Counted from the stretch's first letter, positions 25,030-32,534 are shown. The stretch is 32,534 bases of DNA from an uncultured Nitrospira sp. (GCA_902500755.1 CABVRV010000039.1:1-32534), one strand, 5' to 3'. Program-made: numbers and translations. Notes: generated by a model not told the origin, from the sequence alone.

Positions 25030-25413
25030 CTACTTGTCGAACGCCCAGTTGAACATCAACGCGCCACCGTCGGCGACATTCGCATGGTGGTGGCCAGCAT
25101 GATAGGGCCTATGGCCGTCATGTAAATATGGATCTGTATGGATAAAGCGAACGCCATCATCCGTGGCTCGCTCCGGCAGAGAAGGGCCAAAGAACTGTGC
25201 CCCCGTGAGGTTGGCGTAGTTCGTCTTTTCGCCCGGTTTCTGTGAATTTGCAAGATTCTGTTCTTGTTGAAGCTTCGTTCCCACTTCTGCCCAGGCCGGA
25301 GTCATGGCCAACCCGACTAGGGCGCACAGCGTGAGAGCCATGAATATTCCGACGAGGGGTGTAACTTCTGTCGTTCCTCGGCCCGCCGTGTTGGTGATGA
25401 TTCGTGCGTTCAT
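25030..25413 (-). CDS. Small His-rich exported protein (copy A)
   Basis: This 127-residue protein has a long signal peptide with a hydrophobic core (about 20-38) and an AWA site near residue 42. The mature part is about 85 residues. Its C-terminus holds VRFIHTDPYL, a histidine cluster (DGHRPYHAGHHH) and ADGGALMFNWAFDK. The same spaced pattern (VR-x-IHTDP ... H ... ADG-x-A-x-M-x-x-W-x-F) occurs in the exported protein at 32102, so this is a family, though I do not recognise it. The start at 25413 is fixed by AAAGGAGGG upstream; the frame extends to 25629 but that part lacks coding character. It is the first gene of a leftward cluster with USP, sthA and cytochrome c. It is a candidate substrate or periplasmic partner of the tripartite system; this is inference. 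Confidence 0.75.
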   Translation of the reverse strand: MNARIITNTAGRGTTEVTPLVGIFMALTLCALVGLAMTPAWAEVGTKLQQEQNLANSQKPGEKTNYANLTGAQFFGPSLPERATDDGVRFIHTDPYLHDGHRPYHAGHHHANVADGGALMFNWAFDK

Positions 25414-25727
25414 GACACCCTCCTTTCTGGATGTTGCGAATACCGTCATGACGAAATGTACCCGGCGTCTTACGCATAGACAAATAGATAAGTTATATAG
25501 AAACGATCTATTAAATAAATTGTACGATGCGCAGTTCTTATGCTGATCCGCCCGTATCCTGACAAGCTGGTGTCGAGCAGAGTTCTGCTCGTCTGGTTCA
25601 CCACTCTGCGCGACCGAGCAAGATGCCACTCCACTGGTAAAGCGTGATGCGCGGAGTAAATTGACTCGGTTGGCGGTTCTTTCTATGATGAGGGCATGGA
25701 TGTTCGCAGGGTCTGGAACTGATCATC
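25414..25727. other. Divergent regulatory region, copy A small protein / copy B adaptor
   Basis: This 314-bp stretch has no convincing gene. It contains an AT-rich island (about 25480-25530) likely to hold the leftward promoter of the small exported protein, and a clear rightward promoter listed separately. It is also the boundary between the two module copies. Confidence 0.6.
25661..25689 (+). promoter_or_regulatory. Sigma70-type promoter of the copy B adaptor gene
   Basis: TTGACT (25661-25666), exactly 17 bp, then TATGAT (25684-25689): a close match to consensus. Expected transcription start is about 25696, giving a ~30-base leader before the adaptor ATG at 25728. Confidence 0.65.
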
Positions 25728-27185
25728 ATGGATAGCGAAGGCGGTTCCGTAGGCAGTCATGCTCTCGACCTCGGGAACAAGGTCCGTTCCCTCGTTCACG
25801 GTGAATCCGGCTCGGAAGAAATCGCCATCGACGAGCTCGCTACCGCAACCAAGCTTCAATCCTGGGAGGCGGCTCAGCTTCCCAATGGATGGAGATTTTC
25901 TTCCCGTCTGCCGATCATTCTGTTCGTCTTTTTCTTCCTGACTATCTTTCTTGTTCCTTGGACGCAGACGGTGACCGTGACCGGCCAAATGTCGGCTTAT
26001 ACTCCCTTCGAACGACCACAAGACATCGAAGCTCAAATTACCGGCCGTATCAAAAAATGGCACGTGCTCGAAGGAGACCAGGTCAAGTTGGGAGATCTGA
26101 TTCTTGAGCTGGAGGACAATGACCCCAACTTCATGTCACCCGACTTATTGGTCTTTTTGAATCAACGGAAAAAAGCGTTGGAGAAAACTCAAGAGGCGGC
26201 GTTGGCCAGAGTAGACCAGCTGGACAAGCGCATTGTCGAAATGCGAAATCTGGTGAAAGCCGCCGTCCCATCAGCCGAGGCTCGCGTGGTCGAGGCTGGC
26301 AACAGGGTGCGGGAAGCGCACCAAAAGGTCGAGGCAGCCAAAATTGCCGCAATTACCGCAGCCCTGAACGTAGACCGGCACAAACAATTGGCCAAGAGGG
26401 GGTTGGTCTCCCAGCGAGAACTGGAATTGACGATCCAAGCGGACACCGCCGGCCAAGCCGATGTCGAGGGGGCCCAAGCGAATCTCCAGGCAGCCGAACA
26501 AGCCATGAAATCCCTCGGCTACGGTCGAGATCAAGTCAGCGCAGAAATGTTACAGCGGTTGCTCGATGCGGAGGCGGGTCGCGATGCCTCGGTGGCCGAA
26601 GCGGCCAGAGTCGGCGACCAACTGGCCGATGTGTCGCTACGGTTCTCAAATGCCGAACAACGTCGGGTTGCCGGCAGGATTGTGGCTCCAATCGACGGCA
26701 CCGTGGTCAAGATGGCCAAAGTCGGTGCCGGCGAAACGGTGCGTCAAGGCGATACCATCATCCGTCTTTCGCCCACCAGTACGGACAAAGCGATTGAGAT
26801 GACCGCGGATGGGCTGGATGCTCCCTTGTTGAATGCCGGTCGGGAAGTAAAGATTCTTTTCTATGGAATCCCTGCGATACCGCTTCCGGCATGGCCTGAA
26901 CTGATGGCCGGGACCTATTCCGGTGTGATTAAAGTGATCGACCAAGTCGACGATGGAAAAGGCAACTACCGTTTCTGGGTCGTTCCTGACCCTCAGGATC
27001 GCTCATGGCCCGAACAATCTCACGTCCGGCAGGGCACGAAAGTGATGGGGTGGGTCATCCTGAACCGTGTTCCCCTCTGGTATGAGCTGTGGCGTCGGTT
27101 CAATCTGTTCCCGCCGGATTATGAGGAACGATCGCATACGGTGATCGATACCCTTCTCCCGAAGGCGGGGCGAGGCTCGAAGTAA
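25728..27185 (+). CDS. HlyD-type membrane-fusion adaptor (copy B)
   Basis: This 485-residue paralogue of the adaptor at 11954 has the same order: acidic cytoplasmic N-terminus, one transmembrane helix (59-77) followed by PWTQTVTVTGQMSAYTPFE, lipoyl half-motif ITGRIKKWHVLEGDQVKLGDL, long helical hairpin with KAAVPSAEARVVEAGNRVREA, second lipoyl half IVAPIDGTVVKMAKVGAGETVRQGD, beta-barrel, and a WVILNRVPLWYELWRRFNLFPPDY tail. Unlike in copy A it is on the opposite strand to its ABC-type partner, convergent with it (68 bp between the stops), and has its own promoter. The ATG at 25728 has no strong ribosome-binding site. The role is expected to be the periplasmic bridge in the copy B complex. Confidence 0.92.
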   Translation: MDSEGGSVGSHALDLGNKVRSLVHGESGSEEIAIDELATATKLQSWEAAQLPNGWRFSSRLPIILFVFFFLTIFLVPWTQTVTVTGQMSAYTPFERPQDIEAQITGRIKKWHVLEGDQVKLGDLILELEDNDPNFMSPDLLVFLNQRKKALEKTQEAALARVDQLDKRIVEMRNLVKAAVPSAEARVVEAGNRVREAHQKVEAAKIAAITAALNVDRHKQLAKRGLVSQRELELTIQADTAGQADVEGAQANLQAAEQAMKSLGYGRDQVSAEMLQRLLDAEAGRDASVAEAARVGDQLADVSLRFSNAEQRRVAGRIVAPIDGTVVKMAKVGAGETVRQGDTIIRLSPTSTDKAIEMTADGLDAPLLNAGREVKILFYGIPAIPLPAWPELMAGTYSGVIKVIDQVDDGKGNYRFWVVPDPQDRSWPEQSHVRQGTKVMGWVILNRVPLWYELWRRFNLFPPDYEERSHTVIDTLLPKAGRGSK

Positions 27186-27253
27186 TTTCTCGGCGCGCTC
27201 CGCGTCCCGATTCCTCCAAGCGTTTTCCTCGATGAATTGAGAACTCTCGCCCC

Positions 27254-28954
27254 TCATGCGGGTAACATGGGCACCGCGGCGCCCGCATCATCTAAGGTGA
27301 TGCGGCGATCGACATAAGGCGTCAAGTCAGGGTCGTTCGACACGAAGATCACGGTCCAAGATTCATTTTTTGAGCAGAGACGCTGGAGAATGGTATTCCG
27401 CAACGTAGGCTGCATGTCATGAATCATGCCGTCAAAGATTAGAATCTGCGGTCGCCCGATGATGGCGCGCGCGAGCAACATGCGCAACATATGCGAAGGT
27501 GCCGGTATTTCTCCGAAGGCGCTGATATCGGAGTTGATGCCTAATGGGAGAGCCGCGACCTCGTCCTGGAGTTGAGTCAACTGGAGCGCCCAACGGACAT
27601 CGTCGTACGAGATGTAGGGACGTCTCCAAACAATGTTGTCCGCAATCGTCCCATCGATGAGGGACAACTGTGAATCGATCATGAAGCCGCGGCATCGGTT
27701 CACAAGGCTTAAATCAAGATGCCGAAGTTCGACATCGTTATAGGAAATGATGCCGCTCGTCGACACTTCGAGGCCGGCCAGCACTTTCGCCAGTGCCATT
27801 CTCGCCGCGGTTGTCTTCGCGTAAATCGCAATCTTTTCGCCTGGTCTCACGGTCAAATCCAGATTGTCGAACAGGGACGCGCCGTTGCGAGTCAATCCCA
27901 ACCCATGACATGTCACCCGGATGCCGTGCGTCTTTGGGTCGGGGAGAGTCACCGACGACGTCGGAGGCCGATGGTGCTGGTCACTCGGCAACGCAAAGAA
28001 TGCATTCAATTCCTCCAACGCCGTGAAAAAGAAATACACCTGCCCCATACTCTTGACCACCGCATCAAAGTTAATGAGGAGGCTTCCGACGACGACCTCG
28101 ACCGCCACGAGTTGGCCGAGCGTCAACTGCCCGACGGAGAGGAGCCAGCCGGCCAAAGCCAGGGCGCCGCTGTGTGCGAGGGCTTGTCCTCCTACCGAGG
28201 CCAGGAATTGACGCAACAGGACGGAGAACCGCGCTCGTCGACACTCCATATACTTCTTCGCCAGTTCATCGGTTTTCTGCATCAACAACGTGTGGCTGTC
28301 GGTCGCCTTCATGTGGAGTACGTTCTGCGAGATTTCCTGAATCCAGTGCAGCACATCATACTTGGCGTGAGACATTTCGATGGTGGTTCGCAGTCCGCCA
28401 CGTGAGAGGACGAAGAAAATGAGGGCTGACCCAAGGAGGAGGACCAGGTTAAAAAGGATGAAGTACGGATGGTAGAAGGCCAACATGATCATGCCGATCA
28501 TGCCGCCCACCAACACATGGACCAAATCCACAAGAAGGGCCGATAACGCACGCTGCATGAATGCGGTTTCCATAAAGCAATTCGAGACACGTGGTTTGAA
28601 TCCCTCAAATCGCACATGGGGCAGCTTCTGAGCCATCGCGAAGGCGGTCCTCACAAACAGTCGACGCTGGAGCACTTCGACTGCATAGTATTGCAGCGCT
28701 CGAAATACTCCGACGAACGCCAGGACGACGACCATGATAATGGCCAGCGTGGCGATCATGATGGGTTGGATCGCAAAGGAAAACGTGTTGACCAGTTCTT
28801 GAACGGTTAAGGGGACGATGAGGGAGAAAAGTCCGATGACGAGCGCATACGAGATCACGAGCGCGAGAATTCGGCGCTCAAGCCTCAAGAAACGCCCCAA
28901 ATGCCGTAACACGTCGATGAGACTCGGGTGATGATCACCGAGAGGCTGTGCCAT
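27254..28954 (-). CDS. ABC-exporter-like protein with degenerate nucleotide-binding domain (copy B)
   Basis: This 566-residue paralogue of the protein at 13451 shares an exporter-type membrane domain (about 28-320, SYALVIGLFSLIVPLTVQELV through LVAVEVVVGSLLINFD) and a nucleotide-binding fold (about 345-566). Degeneration goes further here. Walker A is AKTTAARM (379-386), so even the lysine is arginine (~385). The signature is APSH (485-488) where LSGG would be. Walker B reads IFDG with Gly509 for the catalytic glutamate, and the H-loop position is Asp541. The frame is intact over its whole length, and blocks such as IFDGMIH and VIFVSNDPDLT parallel copy A, which argues for selection rather than decay. 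It is 108 bp downstream of its TolC-like partner and convergent with the adaptor gene. Confidence 0.88.
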   Translation of the reverse strand: MAQPLGDHHPSLIDVLRHLGRFLRLERRILALVISYALVIGLFSLIVPLTVQELVNTFSFAIQPIMIATLAIIMVVVLAFVGVFRALQYYAVEVLQRRLFVRTAFAMAQKLPHVRFEGFKPRVSNCFMETAFMQRALSALLVDLVHVLVGGMIGMIMLAFYHPYFILFNLVLLLGSALIFFVLSRGGLRTTIEMSHAKYDVLHWIQEISQNVLHMKATDSHTLLMQKTDELAKKYMECRRARFSVLLRQFLASVGGQALAHSGALALAGWLLSVGQLTLGQLVAVEVVVGSLLINFDAVVKSMGQVYFFFTALEELNAFFALPSDQHHRPPTSSVTLPDPKTHGIRVTCHGLGLTRNGASLFDNLDLTVRPGEKIAIYAKTTAARMALAKVLAGLEVSTSGIISYNDVELRHLDLSLVNRCRGFMIDSQLSLIDGTIADNIVWRRPYISYDDVRWALQLTQLQDEVAALPLGINSDISAFGEIPAPSHMLRMLLARAIIGRPQILIFDGMIHDMQPTLRNTILQRLCSKNESWTVIFVSNDPDLTPYVDRRITLDDAGAAVPMLPA

Positions 28955-29062
28955 GCTATGTATGTATCACCGATTGTTCATGCCGTCTCGATATTTCAGA
29001 CCGTCCCAACGACGAACCTCAGCTCCGATACGCACGCCATGCGCTTACGATCGAGGGTCACC

Positions 29063-30532
29063 TCAGCGGTAGCTGGCTCTCGTGGATTCGCTCGGGCTCT
29101 TCGCCCACGTTCCAATGGCCCACTGGTAGAGGGCTAGGGCCTTGTGGTACTCGGCCTTCGCCCGAATGACCTGACTTTGCGAATCGATGGTGTTGCGTTC
29201 CCGAAGATTGACGAACAGCACGCTGCTCGTCCCAATGCTGAAACGATACCGCTCGCCTTCTTCGACGATTTCAACGAGACGGAGGGCTTGCGAGGCTTCT
29301 TCGATTCGCTCCCTTGCACGATCCATCGCAGACCGCGCATTTTCGATATCGACAAGAACCTGATTTTCCCGGTACTGTTGCGCCACCACGAGTCGTTCCG
29401 CCTGACCCTGTGCGTGAAGCACTTCACCGCGGCCGCGGCGTTGGAACAGAGGAATCCTCAGTTCGGCACCGAATCGGTACCCTAACCCAAGCACAAATTT
29501 CTCCGGAGTGCGCGCCGGTGCTGCTTCCAAGTTCAGGCTTGGGAGCAAACTGTTCTTCGCCAACGCGAGGTCAATGTTGTTGATCTTCGCCTCCACCTCG
29601 AGCGCCTTCACTTCCGGCCGTTCCTTCATTGCCTCCGCCTTGTGTACCATGACGTCGTCCAGGGTTGGTGCTGGCCGTTCCGCCGGAAAGTCTGGAACAC
29701 GATCCAACGGCGGAATCATCGGAGAACCCTTCTCCCACAGAAACATGGAGAGCTTGAACTGCTCCTGCTCCAGTAGTCTCCGGGTGGCGATGGCAACTTC
29801 ACGCCGCCGGTGGACTTCCTGGCCGGCTTCCGTGACATCGATTGGAGCCACCGCACCGGCCTTCGCGCGCTCTTCCACCTGCTTATACCGATCTTCCGCC
29901 ACGGTCAGCGCTCGTTTCTGCACGTCGAGCAGCTTTGCCGCAGCTACCCACTCCCAGAATTGATGAGCAGCGGCCAGGAAGAGATCCTGCCTCGTTTGAG
30001 TAATCGTGATTTCTGCGCGAGGAGCCGCTAGTTCCGACCGTTGGAGCTCAGCGCGTTCGGGGTTGATCATCAGGCCTCTGAGCAAGGGGAAGAAGCCGCC
30101 CAGGATGACTTGCTGATTACCGTCACCGAACGATAGGTCCGGAATTCTCGCGTCACCGATCGCTTGACGGAACCCGGCGCTGCCTCTAAAACCCAGAGGG
30201 TGCAGCGCTTCAACCAGCGTGTCGTTAAAACCGACCGTTTGAGTGCCCTTACTCGGGTCGGTACTTGAAATAAAACGTTCCAGCTCCATATCGTTCACAA
30301 GGATGGGGTCAAAGGCGCCGAGCGCCTTCAGCATCTGCCCTCTGGCGATCGTCTTTTCGGCTCCGGCCCCCCGCAAGAGGGGATGCGCCCGGTCGATCCG
30401 GGTGTGGAGCTCGTCAAGACTGAATGGAATGGGCGGGAGCGATTTGGCGGGCGCAACGTCCGCCGCCGGTCCCGCGTAGGTGATCATCGGCTGCATGAGG
30501 ATCCAGCCGAAAACGAACGACAGGATTGTCAT
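29063..30532 (-). CDS. TolC-like outer-membrane efflux protein (copy B)
   Basis: The 489-residue outer-membrane factor has a signal peptide (MTILSFVFGW...ITYAG). The OEP pattern includes ELHTRIDRAHPLLRGAG, EITITQTRQDLFLAAAHQFWEWVAAAK, NNIDLALAKNSLLPSLNLE and SSVLFVNLRERNTIDSQSQVIRAKAEYHKAL. It matches the three copy A channels block by block but is more diverged and lacks their GRD C-terminus. The start at 30532 has AAAGGAGTG at good spacing; a longer frame to 30607 has no such support. It is the only channel of copy B. Between it and the USP gene lies the sthA relic. Its presumed partners are the ABC-type gene downstream and the inverted adaptor. Confidence 0.92.
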   Translation of the reverse strand: MTILSFVFGWILMQPMITYAGPAADVAPAKSLPPIPFSLDELHTRIDRAHPLLRGAGAEKTIARGQMLKALGAFDPILVNDMELERFISSTDPSKGTQTVGFNDTLVEALHPLGFRGSAGFRQAIGDARIPDLSFGDGNQQVILGGFFPLLRGLMINPERAELQRSELAAPRAEITITQTRQDLFLAAAHQFWEWVAAAKLLDVQKRALTVAEDRYKQVEERAKAGAVAPIDVTEAGQEVHRRREVAIATRRLLEQEQFKLSMFLWEKGSPMIPPLDRVPDFPAERPAPTLDDVMVHKAEAMKERPEVKALEVEAKINNIDLALAKNSLLPSLNLEAAPARTPEKFVLGLGYRFGAELRIPLFQRRGRGEVLHAQGQAERLVVAQQYRENQVLVDIENARSAMDRARERIEEASQALRLVEIVEEGERYRFSIGTSSVLFVNLRERNTIDSQSQVIRAKAEYHKALALYQWAIGTWAKSPSESTRASYR

Positions 30533-30677
30533 GGAAACACTCCTTTCACGCAATGAGTGAGACATGGAGAGTATCCGTCCGTTCAGAACACAACTCGCGA
30601 TGTACAAGCCGCACGCGCACCAAGAGAAACATTATTCGTCAAAATAGTCGATGGCACATGATCCAGCCTTGGGAAAC

Positions 30678-30812
30678 TCAGCATACTGGTGCAGGTAGAC
30701 GAAGGCCCAAGGGCACCGAGAGCCAAGACCGCTTTCCCAATTTGGCGGCTTGCACGGTCGCCCGCTGGCCGCCTGGGCCGCTTCCGATGCAGAGCAAGCT
30801 ATAGTCAAACAC
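30678..30812 (-). pseudogene. Remnant of an sthA-like transhydrogenase gene
   Basis: Read leftward from a GTG at 30812, the frame encodes FDYSLLCIGSGPGGQRATV and then QAAKLGKR. This matches the first ~30 residues of the SthA-like protein at 22567 (YDYDWLCIGSGPAGQRAAV, QAAKLGKR), including the FAD-binding glycines. Similarity stops after about codon 28, and a stop follows at codon 45, so over 90 percent of the gene is missing. A GGAG lies just before the GTG. The remnant begins 21 bp after the USP stop, which is the place sthA occupies in copy A. It shows that copy B once carried sthA and lost it by deletion. Peptide expression is unlikely but possible. Confidence 0.75.
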
Positions 30813-30833
30813 GGCTCCAGCACGTTCCCCATC

Positions 30834-31715
30834 TCAGCCCTTTACCACAGCGGTTTCCGGTGACTCGTGAACCGGAACAGCCAACACCGGGGTATGCGCG
30901 TGGCGCACGACCCGTTCCGTGGTGCTGCCGCACAGGGCGTCGAGAAACCCATGGTGCCACCGTGTAGACATGACGACGAGGTTGAAATCAGTTTTCTCCA
31001 TCGCGGCGAGAATCTCGTCAACGACCACACCGGAGGAAAAGATCCATTGCCACTGCCAACCGGGGATCCCCGGAAGCCGCAGATGCGGCGCGTGCAAGGG
31101 ATCGCCCACATACAACAGATGAAAGGAGACCTCGCGAGCTTTCAAACCTGCCGCCAACACGCAGGCAGCTTCCACCGCGAATTGAGGGGAAGGCCGGTGA
31201 TCCACTGGAATCAGGATACGCTGCAACCGGCACTCACCACTTGCTAAAGAAACGAACCCTTTGCTGAGTTCCGGGACGAACAAGGTCGTAATCCGAGATT
31301 GTCGCGAGATATCAGCCGCCACCGGATTCTGTAACCAGTCACTCAACTGATCCCGTTCATGAGAGGCTACAACCACCATATCAGCCGGGCTCTGCTGCAG
31401 ACACTGCATCACGGAAACTATTGGATCCTTGCTGGCGGCTTTAATTTTTCTGACACCGAGCCCCAGCTGTATCAATTGCTCCTTAGTCCCCTCTCGCGGC
31501 AGCACCCCCCAGCGGGTGAGCGTCGCGCGCACGCGAGGAAACTCCTCAAAATTCGTCTCCGCATGGTCGGGATCTACATGCATGATCGTGAGATCCGTCC
31601 CCATGTCGACTGCCAGTCTCAACGCATGACCAAACGCCGCCATACTGGGAGATGAGAAATCGGTTGGGTGGAAAATGTGTGCCATCCCGTTCTTGCTTTG
31701 AACCGAGAGCGTCAT
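30834..31715 (-). CDS. Tandem universal stress protein (copy B)
   Basis: The 293-residue protein has two USP domains and parallels the USP at 24052 along its length: HIFHPTDFSSPSMAAFGHALRLAVDMG...LTIMHVDPDHAE, FPRVRATLTRWGVL, then RILIPVDHRPSPQFAVEAACVLAAGL, and near the C-terminus RWHHGFLDALCGSTTERVVRHAHTPVLAVPV. The last segment contains the GSTTERV loop similar to the USP ATP-binding signature; the first domain lacks one. The ATG at 31715 is chosen because AAAGGAGA stands 7 bases before it; the frame reaches 31766. It is a cytoplasmic stress-type protein. The conserved pairing with the small exported protein and the tripartite genes in both modules suggests a shared regulon. Confidence 0.9.
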   Translation of the reverse strand: MTLSVQSKNGMAHIFHPTDFSSPSMAAFGHALRLAVDMGTDLTIMHVDPDHAETNFEEFPRVRATLTRWGVLPREGTKEQLIQLGLGVRKIKAASKDPIVSVMQCLQQSPADMVVVASHERDQLSDWLQNPVAADISRQSRITTLFVPELSKGFVSLASGECRLQRILIPVDHRPSPQFAVEAACVLAAGLKAREVSFHLLYVGDPLHAPHLRLPGIPGWQWQWIFSSGVVVDEILAAMEKTDFNLVVMSTRWHHGFLDALCGSTTERVVRHAHTPVLAVPVHESPETAVVKG

Positions 31716-32101
31716 CGGCGTATCTCCTTTCAAACCACGAAAGCTGACACAATGACCGGAGGCCATCCGCAGATCCTATGCAGCTGGGCGATTACGTCGT
31801 AGTTCTCGCCGCCAGCAACTAGAATCATATTGTTTGCTCTGTTGGGGCCTTCTTGTGGAGTACATAAACGCCTCCTCTATTCATCGTCATGCTCTGGACC
31901 ATCGATAGGGGACCTAAGGACTCACGCACCTCCTCAGGCGAGCTCCCAGACTTGTTAGACTCATCGGAGTTCATATACGGGCGCATATCCCCCCGACGCT
32001 CTCTCCGCTGTAGGCCACCGTCGGCTTCCTCCTTCTGGGTCCTAGCGAGTCGAAGGAGAAAGACGCTGGTTTTTTTCCTCCCTACCAACCGTCCAAGATG
32101 A
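31716..32101. other. Intergenic region between copy B small protein and USP genes
   Basis: This 386-bp stretch is much longer than the 6 bp between the corresponding genes in copy A. It contains one doubtful small leftward frame (31825-31986, listed separately) and no hairpin or repeat I can support. It may hold an independent promoter for the USP gene. Confidence 0.5.
31825..31986 (-). CDS. Possible small protein, doubtful
   Basis: A 53-codon leftward frame starting MRPYMNSDESNKSG and ending HKKAPTEQTI lies between two same-strand genes. It is hydrophilic, with no signal peptide, membrane segment or recognised motif. A GGGGGG run stands too close to the first ATG to be a convincing ribosome-binding site, and the frame continues upstream to 32088 without better support. 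I list it only because it fills an otherwise empty interval. It may well be chance. Confidence 0.2.
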   Translation of the reverse strand: MRPYMNSDESNKSGSSPEEVRESLGPLSMVQSMTMNRGGVYVLHKKAPTEQTI

Positions 32102-32449
32102 TCACGTGCCGAAGGTCCAGCCGAGCATCACCGCGGCGCCATCGGCCGCATGCGAGAGTATCGAGTGTCTATAAAAAGGATGCGGGCCGGGAGCAGCAGG
32201 GATGTGCGGATCAGTATGAATAAGCCTCACTGCGCTTTCGAAAGTCGACTGCGGTGCAGGCCCCTGACGGTGGTCGCGCTCAACACTAGGCGTCTGAACA
32301 GGCTGCGGCCGGTCCCGCGCTTCTGGGAAATCAGCATCGAAGGACGCCTGCTCTTCAAGCTGAGGGCCGACATGCAAGCCCGCGGTCACCCCATTCGAGG
32401 CGAAGCTCCACACCATGAGTAGTATGATGAAACCCATAACGCGTTTCAT
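32102..32449 (-). CDS. Small exported protein (copy B), paralogue of the copy A His-rich protein
   Basis: The 115-residue protein has a compact signal peptide (MKRVMGFIILLMVWSF, cleavage probably after VTA near residue 23). A hydrophilic, proline- and glutamine-containing linker follows, then a C-terminal ~48-residue segment with VRLIHTDPHI, several histidines and ADGAAVMLGWTFGT. That segment aligns with the C-terminus of the protein at 25030 (VRFIHTDP ... ADGGALMFNWAF), while the linkers differ. The start at 32449 is supported by GGAAGGAAGG upstream; the frame extends to 32494. It heads the leftward copy B cluster just as its paralogue heads copy A. Histidine, tryptophan and acidic residues could bind metal or heme, but this is speculation. 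The family is unrecognised. Confidence 0.75.
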   Translation of the reverse strand: MKRVMGFIILLMVWSFASNGVTAGLHVGPQLEEQASFDADFPEARDRPQPVQTPSVERDHRQGPAPQSTFESAVRLIHTDPHIPAAPGPHPFYRHSILSHAADGAAVMLGWTFGT

Positions 32450-32534
32450 TGGTACCTTCCTTCCCACGAACCAGGTCACATCGGTCAGACACAAGAAAGC
32501 TGTACCACCAGATCAACACATCGACCAATAGATA

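Noticed and set aside
30632-30832. 66-codon minus-strand frame MGNVLEPCLTIACSAS... as a small gene
   Set aside because: The DNA is better explained by the neighbouring frame, which encodes the sthA-like FAD motif relic.
1-32534. tRNA genes, CRISPR arrays, insertion sequences or attachment sites
   Set aside because: Reading through the intergenic regions showed no cloverleaf candidates, regularly spaced repeats, transposase fragments or terminal inverted repeats.

Overview
This 32.5 kb window looks like chromosomal DNA of a Gram-negative bacterium, most likely a Nitrospira-type member of the phylum Nitrospirota. That assignment is an inference. It rests on moderate GC content, outer-membrane TolC-type proteins, NhaR-like regulators whose N-termini contain the NYHHLLYFW motif, tandem universal-stress proteins and a c-type cytochrome. 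No rRNA, tRNA, CRISPR array, transposase or integrase was seen.

Left part (1-11.65 kb) is mostly housekeeping. A small exported protein is followed by a tightly packed leftward operon: a DUF692/MNIO-like protein, a tRNA-dihydrouridine synthase and Maf. Then come four rightward genes: a CBS+PilZ protein, a LOG-family protein, a DHH phosphoesterase and a rhomboid protease. Next is a leftward hybrid sensor kinase that has lost its canonical phosphoacceptor residues. The purE-purK pair closes this part, and a strong 37-nt hairpin separates it from what follows.

Right part (11.95-32.45 kb) is the remarkable region. It holds two diverged copies of one gene set. Copy A, read leftward from 25.4 kb, is: small His-rich exported protein, tandem USP protein, sthA-like transhydrogenase, cytochrome c, [two NhaR-like regulators on the opposite strand], three tandem TolC-like proteins, ABC-type membrane protein, HlyD-type adaptor. 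Copy B, read leftward from 32.45 kb, is: small exported protein, USP protein, a short remnant of sthA, one TolC-like protein, ABC-type membrane protein, and an HlyD adaptor that is inverted with its own promoter. The order is collinear apart from the regulator insertion, the absence of the cytochrome in copy B and the HlyD inversion.

The two ABC-type proteins keep the exporter fold, but their Walker A, signature, Walker B glutamate and H-loop positions are replaced, largely by the same residues in both paralogues. The adaptor, membrane and outer-membrane proteins therefore look like a type I secretion or tripartite-efflux assembly built around a pseudo-ATPase. It is linked to redox and stress genes and to a small periplasmic or secreted protein with a conserved C-terminal IHTDP...ADG...M..W.F signature. 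I propose this as a coherent, possibly undescribed system. Its substrate and energy source cannot be read from the sequence.
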